A stretch of DNA of 5,750 nucleotides. It comes from Alphaproteobacteria bacterium UBA3002 (GTDB lineage Bacteria; Pseudomonadota; Alphaproteobacteria; Rickettsiales; UBA3002). How positions within the stretch are numbered: position 1 is the first letter of the stretch; each line of letters opens with the position of its first letter. Positions 1-5,540 of the stretch are shown one piece after another. Under the pieces are notes generated by a model. The model ran no database searches. It saw only the letters and a list, made by a program, of their open reading frames with translations, and was not told the origin of the DNA. Made by a program: the position numbers and the translations under genes. Where the stretch lies: contig DDZS01000026.1 of the NCBI GenBank assembly GCA_002346425.1, positions 1-5,750 of the forward strand, read 5' to 3'.

Positions 1-2
1 GC

Positions 3-518
3 GTGGGTGTGCAGCTAGAGCGTAGCACCATTTTTGGGCTACAGGTCAGTCCGGTCACGACGGCGATGGATACCCCGGCTAAAAAGGCAGATATCCGAAT
101 GGGTGATATCATCACGCATGTGCATGCGTACGGTAATCAGTGGAAGCCGCTACAAACGCATCAAGATTTTCATCAGCTTATTGGCGGCATGGAGCGCTCG
201 AAAGTGACCATGCGTGTGTTGCGTATGCCTTCGGATGATAGCTATCGCTATCCCTTGCTCTATACAGATGATGAATTAGTTGCGATGCGTAATCGCGGAG
301 AATTGCAGGAAGAGCAGATCACAATTACGCGGGCGGAAATTGTAAATCGCATCACCCGAGAACAGTTGCAGCGGTTAGATTTGCGCAGCATTCCGTATCG
401 GAGTGTCGATGAGGCCGAGCGCTGTCAGGCATTAGCGGAAAACAACACCCCCAGTCACGGCTTGCCGGAGGGGATTAAAACAACGTCTCTTGCTGTAGCG
501 GCGGTGCAGCGGGTTTAG
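3..518 (+). CDS. PDZ-domain-like protein, C-terminal part (5' truncated by window edge)
   Basis: The reading frame is open from the window edge, so the true start is probably upstream; the GTG at position 3 has no visible ribosome site and already lies inside domain-like sequence. Residues about 10-74 look like a PDZ domain: a GL-x-V strand (residues 12-15), an Ala/Lys-rich turn, then IRMGDIITHV (31-40), which corresponds to the LxxGDxIxxV motif of PDZ domains, and a closing strand VTMRVLR (68-74). The remaining ~97 residues are polar, rich in Glu, Gln and Arg, with no motif I recognise. PDZ domains bind peptide C-termini and occur in envelope proteases and secretion or signalling proteins; no protease catalytic part is visible, so the function of the whole protein cannot be told. 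The stop lies 44 bp inside the convergent xseA 3' end, and no terminator is seen between the two genes. Confidence 0.65.
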   Translation: MGVQLERSTIFGLQVSPVTTAMDTPAKKADIRMGDIITHVHAYGNQWKPLQTHQDFHQLIGGMERSKVTMRVLRMPSDDSYRYPLLYTDDELVAMRNRGELQEEQITITRAEIVNRITREQLQRLDLRSIPYRSVDEAERCQALAENNTPSHGLPEGIKTTSLAVAAVQRV

Positions 519-1860
519 GTTTTTTCGGTTTTGGCGCAGCGGTAGCGCCCAAGGGCGCGTCACCATCATGGAATTGTAGGCTAGCGGCGGCGGGCGCGTC
601 CGACACAGAGCGGATGACGCGGCCTTGCGCGTCGCGCACAATGGCGAATCCCCGTTTCAGCACTTGTTTATAATTCAGCGAATCGAACATGCCTTCGGCA
701 TAACGCAGGCGTTGCGTCGCATCGGTGACGCGGCGATTAGCCAGCGCCTGCAAGGGCTTCGCCGCATAGTCCAGCCGCTCGCGCTGACGGGTGAGCAGCT
801 GTTCGATCAGACGCGGAGCCAGACGCGTGGTTAGTTGCGTAACGCGCTCTTGCTGCTGCGCGACGCGGTGCGGCAAGGCTTTGGCCAGCCGTTCGCTCCA
901 GTCATCCAACCGCTGCGTCATATGCGCGAGGCTGGTCTGCGGATTGGGAATGGCGCGCGCCAGTTGCATCACCCGGTCACGGAAATAATCCAGACGGCGC
1001 AACATGGTCTGATCGAGTCGCAGCCCGTGTTGCTGCACGGTATAGAGCAGATCGCGGCGCACCGGGGTCGCAAACTCCGCCGCGGCCGTTGGGGTTGGCG
1101 CGCGTTTGTCCGACACGTAATCAATTAGCGTCGTGTCGGTTTCATGACCCACGGCAGAAATAACTGGAATCGGACACTCGGCCACCGCGCGGATGACGAC
1201 TTCTTCGTTGAAACACCACAGGTCCTCCATCGATCCACCGCCGCGTGCGACGATCAACAGCTCGGGTGGGGTAGTCGTGGCGCTGAACCCACGAATGGCC
1301 GCGGCGATTTCTTCGGCGGCACCTTCGCCTTGCACGCGCACCGGCCAGACCAGCACATGGCAGGGAAAGCGTTCTTCAATACGATGCAGAATATCGCGAA
1401 TCACCGCCCCGGTCGGTGAAGTGACCACGCCGATGGTGCGGGGTAAAAACGGAATCGGCTTTTTGCGTTCCGGCGCGAATAACCCTTCCGCTGCCAAGGC
1501 TTTTTTGCGTTGTTCGAGCAGGGCCATGAGCGCCCCAACGCCCGCCGGTTCCATGCGTTCGATCACCAGCTGATAATTCGAGCGACCGGGATAGGTGGTC
1601 AGTTTCCCGGTGGCGATGACTTCCAGTCCATCTTCGGGTTTAAAGGGCAGCTTCGCCGCGGTGCCTTTCCAGCATACCGTGTTCAGGCAAGCCTTGTCGT
1701 CTTTCAAATCGAGATAGAGATGCCCAGATGCCGCGCGTTTAAAGCCAGAGATTTCGCCACGCACGCGCACATAGGAAAACGTGTCTTCCACCGTACGTTT
1801 GAGAGCGCCGGAAATTTCGGAGACGGAATATTCGTGAATGTTATGCGTTGGCGCGTTCAT
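475..1860 (-). CDS. xseA: Exodeoxyribonuclease VII large subunit
   Basis: XseA is the catalytic large subunit of exonuclease VII, a cytoplasmic enzyme that with several copies of the small subunit XseB degrades single-stranded DNA from both ends to oligonucleotides in repair. The 461 residues match the usual length (about 400-460). The N-terminal OB-fold DNA-binding region (about 8-104) begins YSVSEISGALKRTVED and includes VRVRGEISGF. The catalytic core carries TSPTGAVIRD (147-156), RGGGSMEDLWCFNEE (206-220) and the GHETDTTLIDYVSDKRAPTP block (238-257), all family hallmarks. A long Arg/Gln-rich helical part (about 265-390) precedes the conserved VLKRGFAIVRD (400-410). A Pro/Lys/Ala tail follows. 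The ATG at 1860 fits the family N-terminus. No Shine-Dalgarno is visible; a promoter whose -10 ends 6 nt before the ATG suggests a leaderless mRNA. No xseB is in the window. The 3' end overlaps the convergent PDZ-like gene. Confidence 0.97.
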   Translation of the reverse strand: MNAPTHNIHEYSVSEISGALKRTVEDTFSYVRVRGEISGFKRAASGHLYLDLKDDKACLNTVCWKGTAAKLPFKPEDGLEVIATGKLTTYPGRSNYQLVIERMEPAGVGALMALLEQRKKALAAEGLFAPERKKPIPFLPRTIGVVTSPTGAVIRDILHRIEERFPCHVLVWPVRVQGEGAAEEIAAAIRGFSATTTPPELLIVARGGGSMEDLWCFNEEVVIRAVAECPIPVISAVGHETDTTLIDYVSDKRAPTPTAAAEFATPVRRDLLYTVQQHGLRLDQTMLRRLDYFRDRVMQLARAIPNPQTSLAHMTQRLDDWSERLAKALPHRVAQQQERVTQLTTRLAPRLIEQLLTRQRERLDYAAKPLQALANRRVTDATQRLRYAEGMFDSLNYKQVLKRGFAIVRDAQGRVIRSVSDAPAAASLQFHDGDAPLGATAAPKPKKPKPAAPPLQQETLF

Positions 1861-1866
1861 GGCGGC

Positions 1867-1895
1867 AGCATAGCAAAGGCATAAGCGTCATACAA
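1867..1895 (-). promoter_or_regulatory. Putative sigma-70-type promoter of xseA (leaderless)
   Basis: Reading the minus strand, TTGTAT (1895-1890) is followed by a 17-bp spacer and TATGCT (1872-1867), the latter preceded by GC. Transcription would begin about 6-7 nt downstream, essentially at the xseA ATG (1860). The match is moderate but the spacing is ideal. The -35 lies within the distal Pho box (1885-1902) of the divergent promoter. Inference from sequence only. Confidence 0.45.
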
Positions 1896-1940
1896 TTGTC
1901 ACCTGCCGGTCATGGAATTGTCACGCAGGCGCGCTATGCC
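1885..1940 (+). promoter_or_regulatory. PhoB-type promoter: two tandem Pho boxes plus -10
   Basis: Four heptamers sit at exact 11-bp intervals: GCGTCAT (1885-1891), TTGTCAC (1896-1902), CGGTCAT (1907-1913) and TTGTCAC (1918-1924). Each contains GTCA, and successive pairs read as NNGTCAT-N4-TTGTCAC, close to the E. coli Pho box CTGTCAT-N4-CTGTCAC. After the last repeat come 10 bp and then TATGCC (1935-1940) as the -10, the same repeat-to--10 distance as in E. coli phoA; the proximal repeat replaces a normal -35. This should be activated by phosphorylated PhoB under phosphate limitation and drive the gene at 1971, with a leader of about 24 nt. Another OmpR-family regulator with an 11-bp repeat site is the alternative. 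Confidence 0.8.
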
Positions 1941-1958
1941 GATGGGGAGACAGACAGT

Positions 1959-1964
1959 AAGGAG
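1959..1964 (+). promoter_or_regulatory. Shine-Dalgarno site fixing the start at 1971
   Basis: AAGGAG lies 6 nt before the ATG at 1971. It decides against an in-frame ATG at 1848, which would place 41 extra residues across the xseA start and the whole Pho-box promoter. Confidence 0.85.
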
Positions 1965-1970
1965 AGCAGA

Positions 1971-2621
1971 ATGAGCTTGCAGCAACCCCCCGTGAATTCC
2001 GTGATAGAGCATGACAGTTTAAAACATCTTGCCATAACGCGTGTCGCGGAAGAGCTTCAACGCGCGTGCCGTGGCCTGACATTCGCCACCCAATTAGACA
2101 AAGGGAGAGCCGCGATAAAAGTCGGTAATGCAGATAATAGCTTTTCGATTATGTCACTCTACACCCCTGCTACCGGGGCAAATGGACTTATTTTTAGTGA
2201 GAAAAATTACAAAATGTTCGTAGGCTCCAGAGCGGAAGAAGTGCAAAAAGTTACCATCATTCCGTTGAAAGATGGGAAGGCTTCGCATGAAGTAAACGCG
2301 ACGCCGATTAGCCATTCCCGGCTAAAAGATCACGTTTTTGCTACCCATCAAATCGAGATTGCGCCGAATATCACCCAGTTTGTTGGGGAAGACAAAGTGT
2401 TGCCCGCGCTTTCACACGTAACCGAGAGGTTCCACAACGATCCGTCGTTCACGCAGGCAGCGAGCTGCATGCAAACAGCGATTACGAATGCACGTCATAT
2501 CGGCATGGGCGATGCGGAGCGCGTGTCACCCGCCGATGCGATGCAGGAAATTTTGCGCGCACTCAATGCAGCGACTGAAAAAGATACCGCAGAAAAAAAG
2601 CCCGCAGCTATCCGCAAGTAA
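1971..2621 (+). CDS. Hypothetical protein, predicted Pho-regulated (216 aa)
   Basis: I do not recognise a family. The start at ATG 1971 is set by AAGGAG 6 nt upstream. The protein has no signal peptide and no hydrophobic membrane segment, so it is probably cytoplasmic. Residues 1-35 look helical; about 36-140 alternate short hydrophobic stretches and turns suggestive of beta structure (for example AAIKVGNADNSFSIMSLY at 47-64 and KVTIIPLKDGK at 93-103); about 141-202 look helical again, and the end is a Lys/Ala/Glu-rich tail (203-216). No catalytic motif is visible. A tandem Pho-box promoter lies directly upstream, so it is inferred to be made under phosphate starvation. purD follows 43 bp after its stop on the same strand with no terminator between, so co-transcription is possible. 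Function unknown. Confidence 0.85.
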   Translation: MSLQQPPVNSVIEHDSLKHLAITRVAEELQRACRGLTFATQLDKGRAAIKVGNADNSFSIMSLYTPATGANGLIFSEKNYKMFVGSRAEEVQKVTIIPLKDGKASHEVNATPISHSRLKDHVFATHQIEIAPNITQFVGEDKVLPALSHVTERFHNDPSFTQAASCMQTAITNARHIGMGDAERVSPADAMQEILRALNAATEKDTAEKKPAAIRK

Positions 2622-2628
2622 GCAACTC

Positions 2629-2657
2629 TTTACCTCGTTCGGACAACCGGCTATAGC
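2629..2657 (+). promoter_or_regulatory. Putative sigma-70-type promoter of purD (leaderless)
   Basis: TTTACC (2629-2634), a 17-bp spacer and TATAGC (2652-2657, preceded by GC) form a plausible promoter. Its start point would fall about 7 nt downstream, at or next to the purD ATG (2665), giving a leaderless transcript. The -10 is also part of a short CCGGC-TATA-GCTGG inverted repeat (2647-2660), too weak to call a terminator. Confidence 0.4.
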
Positions 2658-2664
2658 TGGAAAC

Positions 2665-3942
2665 ATGAATATATTAGTCATCGGATCGGGTGGGCGCGAG
2701 CATGCGCTGTGTTGGAAACTGGCGCAATCGCCGCAATGCGCAAAACTCTTTTGTGCGCCGGGCAATGCAGGCATCGCGCAAGTTGCGGAGTGTGTGCAGC
2801 TGGAAGATCCGGAGCTGATTGCCAAAGAATTACAGATTGATCTGGTGATCGTCGGCCCGGAAGAACCTTTGGTGAACGGCGTGGCGGATACGTTGCGTGC
2901 GGCGGGCATTGCCGTCGTCGGCCCGTCGAAACTGGCGGCGCAGATTGAAGCCTCAAAAGATTTTACCAAAAAGCTGGCCGAGAAATATCAGATACCAACC
3001 GCCGCCTATCAAAGTTTCGACACGGCGGAGGCGGCAAAAATCTATGTGCGTGAGCAAGGCGCGCCGATTGTGGTAAAGGCCGATGGGCTGGCCGCGGGCA
3101 AAGGCGTAACGGTCGCCGAAACGGTCGAAGAAGCCATCGCCGCGATTGATGCGATTGAACTGGGCGCGTTCGGTGCGGCAGGTTTTCCGATTGTGATTGA
3201 AGAATGCCTGATCGGCGAAGAAGCCTCGCTCTTTGCGCTCTGCGATGGCGAAACCGCCGTGATGCTGGGTTCCGCGCAGGACCATAAACGCGTGGGCGAG
3301 GGCGATACCGGCCCGAATACCGGCGGCATGGGGACCTATTCGCCCGCGCCGGTCATGACGCCTTCCGTCACCCAAAAAGCGTGGGAGTCGATGATTGAGC
3401 CGCTGCTAACAGGCATGGCAGGCGATGATATGCCCTATCAGGGGTTTCTGTTCGCCGGGCTGATGATTACGCAGGACGGCCCAAAGCTAATCGAATATAA
3501 CTGCCGCATGGGCGACCCGGAAACGCAAGTCATCCTGCCGCGCATCGAAAATGATTTCGCCGAGCTCTGCCTGAAAGCCGCGACGGGCAAACTGGCGGGA
3601 GAGCAAGTGCGACTATCCGACGATTCGACGCTCTGCGTGGTGATGGCGAGCGAAGGCTATCCGGGCAGTTATGAAAAAGGCAGCGTGATCGAAGGCGTGG
3701 ACAAGGCCGAAGCGCTGGAAGGGGTGACCGTCTTCCACGCAGGCACACGGGTGGGCCGCAATTGCGGTAAATTGAAAGCCAATGGCGGGCGTGTGCTTGG
3801 CGTGACTGCCCGCGCGGCGAATCTGGCCGATGCCAAAGCCCTTGCATACCGTGCGGTTGATAGCATCGACTGGCCGGAAGGATTCTGTCGGCGCGACATT
3901 GGCGACAAAGGGCTGGCACGCCTCAATAAACACGCCGCATAA
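2665..3942 (+). CDS. purD: Phosphoribosylamine--glycine ligase (GAR synthetase)
   Basis: PurD joins 5-phosphoribosylamine and glycine with ATP to give glycinamide ribonucleotide, the second step of de novo purine synthesis, in the cytoplasm. The 425 residues match the family (E. coli about 429). The N-terminal domain opens with MNILVIGSGGREHAL (1-15) and has the VGPEEPLVNG motif (63-72). The ATP-grasp domain shows VVKADGLAAGKGV (136-148), IEE near 178-180 and DTGPNTGGMGTYSPAP (214-229); the metal-binding GARS signature is RMGDPETQ (281-288), with Met where Phe is commoner. The C-terminal domain ends with RRDIGDKGL (409-417). The ATG at 2665 gives the canonical N-terminus; the frame is open further upstream but that part is an out-of-frame shadow of the preceding gene. 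No good Shine-Dalgarno is present, and a promoter just before the ATG suggests leaderless translation. It may also receive transcription from the upstream Pho-controlled gene. Confidence 0.97.
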   Translation: MNILVIGSGGREHALCWKLAQSPQCAKLFCAPGNAGIAQVAECVQLEDPELIAKELQIDLVIVGPEEPLVNGVADTLRAAGIAVVGPSKLAAQIEASKDFTKKLAEKYQIPTAAYQSFDTAEAAKIYVREQGAPIVVKADGLAAGKGVTVAETVEEAIAAIDAIELGAFGAAGFPIVIEECLIGEEASLFALCDGETAVMLGSAQDHKRVGEGDTGPNTGGMGTYSPAPVMTPSVTQKAWESMIEPLLTGMAGDDMPYQGFLFAGLMITQDGPKLIEYNCRMGDPETQVILPRIENDFAELCLKAATGKLAGEQVRLSDDSTLCVVMASEGYPGSYEKGSVIEGVDKAEALEGVTVFHAGTRVGRNCGKLKANGGRVLGVTARAANLADAKALAYRAVDSIDWPEGFCRRDIGDKGLARLNKHAA

Positions 3943-3952
3943 ATCCGCTCCA

Positions 3953-3986
3953 TCGTCATTAAACGGTCACACTTGTTTGCTATTGC
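3953..3986 (+). promoter_or_regulatory. PhoB-type promoter: Pho box plus -10
   Basis: TCGTCAT (3953-3959), a 4-bp spacer TAAA and CGGTCAC (3964-3970) make a Pho box with GTCA cores exactly 11 bp apart. Ten bp later comes TATTGC (3981-3986), preceded by GC, as the -10. This is the same geometry as the sites at 1885 and 5443. The inferred start near 3993 leaves a leader of about 15 nt before the GTG at 4008. The heptamers match the consensus less well (5/7 and 6/7), but spacing and recurrence support the call. Confidence 0.72.
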
Positions 3987-4007
3987 CTGCGCGTAATAGG
4001 AGAAACT

Positions 4008-4556
4008 GTGATCACTGCCCTTGATCGACTCGCCGTGCGCGCACCGCTTATCTACCACACCGTGATCGGTGAGGCGGAAGGCATGGCACGCCTGCATGCC
4101 GATAGCTGCCTGAAGCAGGCGGTGCTGGATTACTGCTTTATGGATGATGTGTCTAATGACGTGGCGGTAAAGGCGCTGGAAGTGCAATTAGGACGCAATG
4201 AAGCCGCCTTGCGCTATCATCGCAGTGAGCAGCTGGAGCGCGTGAAAGCGATCCGTGAGGAGCATCCAGACGTCTTTTCGCTTTATCTGCGAGCGATGGA
4301 GGAAGCGCAAAATCTATTGTCTGAACGGGTGCAAACGGAGATTACGCGGCTAGCTATGAAAAATGATACGATGCTTTCTCTAGTGCCTACCTCTAAAGAG
4401 CAAATTTGCAATCATGCGCAGCAGATCGCCCAATCCGACGCGATGCTGCAACCTGTACCTGCGCCGCATTATTTTGCCGACCGCTTGCAGCAGGAGCGGG
4501 AAAATCGTGCGCTTGGGCTGGCGGCGAATGAAAACCGCCTGGGCCATTATTTTTAA
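4008..4556 (+). CDS. Hypothetical protein, predicted Pho-regulated, first gene of a two-gene operon (182 aa)
   Basis: I do not recognise a family. Translation starts at GTG 4008, preceded by AGGAG (3998-4002) with 5 nt spacing. The protein is mostly predicted helix, with no signal peptide or membrane segment. Residues 48-118 form a long charged, largely helical stretch (for example SEQLERVKAIREEHPD at 73-88 and EEAQNLLSERVQTEITRL at 98-115) that could make a helical bundle or coiled coil. The C-terminal part (147-182) has a Pro-containing linker and another Arg/Glu/Asn-rich helix ending GHYF. Three cysteines (34, 43, 134) show no metal-site spacing. A Pho-box promoter sits immediately upstream, and the next gene starts 12 nt after its stop, with that gene's ribosome site overlapping this stop codon. 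The two products are of similar size and helical type and may work together; function unknown. Confidence 0.85.
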   Translation: MITALDRLAVRAPLIYHTVIGEAEGMARLHADSCLKQAVLDYCFMDDVSNDVAVKALEVQLGRNEAALRYHRSEQLERVKAIREEHPDVFSLYLRAMEEAQNLLSERVQTEITRLAMKNDTMLSLVPTSKEQICNHAQQIAQSDAMLQPVPAPHYFADRLQQERENRALGLAANENRLGHYF

Positions 4557-4568
4557 AGGGGTTAGGCA

Positions 4569-5126
4569 ATGAAATATTATGATCAACTGCATCATCGCCT
4601 GCCGCATGCCTATGCTTACTTGATGGATACCACGCGAGACATGACGGTGGTGACAGCGCAACGCGCGCTGAAAGCGGCGATGGTGAATCTGCTAGCGAAG
4701 AAAGAACGCGGGCAGGAAGGTAGTATCAATCTCGATGTCTGGGAATCGCTGACGCAGGAAGTGGCGGTATTAGGCGATCAGCTTTCGCTGTTACGCGCCG
4801 ACTTACGCGTGCAGCGCAAATCCCTTGCGCAGAATAAAGCGCTGGAACCCGAGGTGGTGAGCCTGTTTGATGCGGCGGTTGAAGAGTTGCGGCAGATGGA
4901 AGCCAATGCCGCCGTCTATCGAATTATGCGCACGGCATTCACCTCGGAAGAATATTTGCTGTTGGCTGGCATTGACGAACATGCGGTGCGCGGCGAAGCA
5001 TGCCATATGGTGCGCCAGCCGCCCCTTGAGACTGCGCCACTGCCGTATGTCACTTCAGGACGGGCGCGGACATCCAAAATGCGTCCCGCCAGTAACGACA
5101 ACGGGCAAGACCTACCCAGCCTTTAA
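4569..5126 (+). CDS. Hypothetical protein, second gene of the Pho-box operon (185 aa)
   Basis: I do not recognise a family. The ATG at 4569 is preceded by AAAGGGG (4555-4561), which overlaps the upstream stop codon and lies 7 nt from the start, so translational coupling with the preceding gene is likely. The protein is predicted soluble and mainly helical. Residues about 20-45 form one helix, 55-118 a long amphipathic region (LTQEVAVLGDQLSLLRADLR at 61-80, then VSLFDAAVEELRQMEANAAV at 97-116), and 125-147 a further helix. The last ~38 residues are polar and Pro/Ser/Asn-rich, probably disordered. No catalytic motif is visible. The gene has no promoter of its own that I can see and ends 9 bp before a strong hairpin terminator. 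By position it should be expressed with the 4008 gene from the Pho-box promoter. Confidence 0.85.
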   Translation: MKYYDQLHHRLPHAYAYLMDTTRDMTVVTAQRALKAAMVNLLAKKERGQEGSINLDVWESLTQEVAVLGDQLSLLRADLRVQRKSLAQNKALEPEVVSLFDAAVEELRQMEANAAVYRIMRTAFTSEEYLLLAGIDEHAVRGEACHMVRQPPLETAPLPYVTSGRARTSKMRPASNDNGQDLPSL

Positions 5127-5135
5127 ACGTTACAT

Positions 5136-5171
5136 AAAAAAAGGGCGACCCACCGGGGGCCGCCCTTTTTT
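5136..5171. terminator. Bidirectional intrinsic terminator
   Basis: AAAAAAGGGCG (5137-5147) pairs perfectly with CGCCCTTTTTT (5161-5171), giving an 11-bp stem flanked by a T-run on each strand. Inside, CCC (5149-5151) can pair with GGG (5157-5159). It ends the plus-strand operon (stop at 5126) and, read on the minus strand, follows the small gene that stops at 5188. Confidence 0.92.
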
Positions 5172-5187
5172 GAACATGCAGCAAAAT

Positions 5188-5331
5188 TTATTTGCTTTGT
5201 TGTTTCATTTTGTCCGGGCTGGTTGGGCCGCTTTTGTCTGGGCGCGCATTGCTTTTTTGCTTGGCATCGCCAGATTTTTCAGTGTTAGAAGCAGACGGTT
5301 TATTTGATTGTTTGTTGGTTGAGTCAACCAT
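5188..5331 (-). CDS. Small polar, probably disordered protein (47 aa)
   Basis: A short minus-strand gene. Its ATG (5331-5329) is preceded by GGAGAA (plus-strand positions 5337-5342) with 5 nt spacing, a good Shine-Dalgarno. The product is almost wholly made of Ser, Lys, Asn, Asp, Gln, Pro, Thr and Ala; it starts MVDSTNKQSN and ends DKMKQQSK, with essentially no hydrophobic residues, so it should be soluble and unfolded and lacks a signal peptide or membrane segment. The stop is followed at 16 bp by the bidirectional terminator. I find no convincing promoter in the ~110 bp upstream. The ribosome site, the terminator and the composition argue for a real gene; the function is unknown. Small Ser/Lys/Asn-rich proteins of this kind are often stress-related, but that is only a possibility here. 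Confidence 0.65.
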   Translation of the reverse strand: MVDSTNKQSNKPSASNTEKSGDAKQKSNARPDKSGPTSPDKMKQQSK

Positions 5332-5442
5332 GATAATTCTCCATTGAGATAAGTTGTTTGGCTCTTTCAGCCACTGCAGAATCTGCTCCTATCTACATAA
5401 AAAAGATATGGTCCGTACCGCGTAAAGTAATAAGGAATTACC

Positions 5443-5476
5443 GTGTCACAGAACTGTCACACGGCCATGCTATGCT
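5443..5476 (+). promoter_or_regulatory. PhoB-type promoter: Pho box plus -10
   Basis: GTGTCAC (5443-5449), spacer AGAA, and CTGTCAC (5454-5460) form the best single Pho box in the window; the second repeat matches the consensus at every base. Exactly 10 bp later is TATGCT (5471-5476), preceded by GC, as the -10. Predicted start near 5483, leaving a leader of about 58 nt before the ATG at 5541. Confidence 0.8.
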
Positions 5477-5540
5477 ATCGGCATTCTGTTTGTTCTTGAA
5501 CAAGCTTTGAAAGTATTCTTTCGAAAAATGGAGAACCGTC

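Noticed and set aside
625..1884. Several plus-strand open frames opposite xseA
   Set aside because: They are antisense shadows of a well-conserved gene, with no ribosome sites and no recognisable protein features.
1848..1970. In-frame upstream extension (ATG 1848) of the 216-aa gene
   Set aside because: It has no ribosome site, overlaps the xseA start and would translate the Pho-box promoter; AAGGAG at 1959-1964 clearly serves the ATG at 1971.
2647..2660. Short inverted repeat before purD as a terminator
   Set aside because: Only 5 bp including a G-U pair and no T-run; it coincides with the probable purD -10.
2488..2664. 59-codon upstream extension of purD
   Set aside because: It runs out of frame over the preceding gene, and the PurD family N-terminus begins exactly at the ATG at 2665.
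2953..4187. Minus-strand open frames opposite purD and the 4008 gene
   Set aside because: Composition shadows; some cross the purD stop and the Pho-box promoter, and none has a start signal or family features.
4867..5307. Plus-strand 146-codon frame crossing the end of the operon
   Set aside because: It reads through the terminator hairpin and overlaps the 4569 gene and the small minus-strand gene in other frames; no ribosome site.
5375..5386. GCAGA-A-TCTGC palindrome upstream of the small minus-strand gene as an operator
   Set aside because: Five-base arms are expected by chance and there is no second copy nearby.
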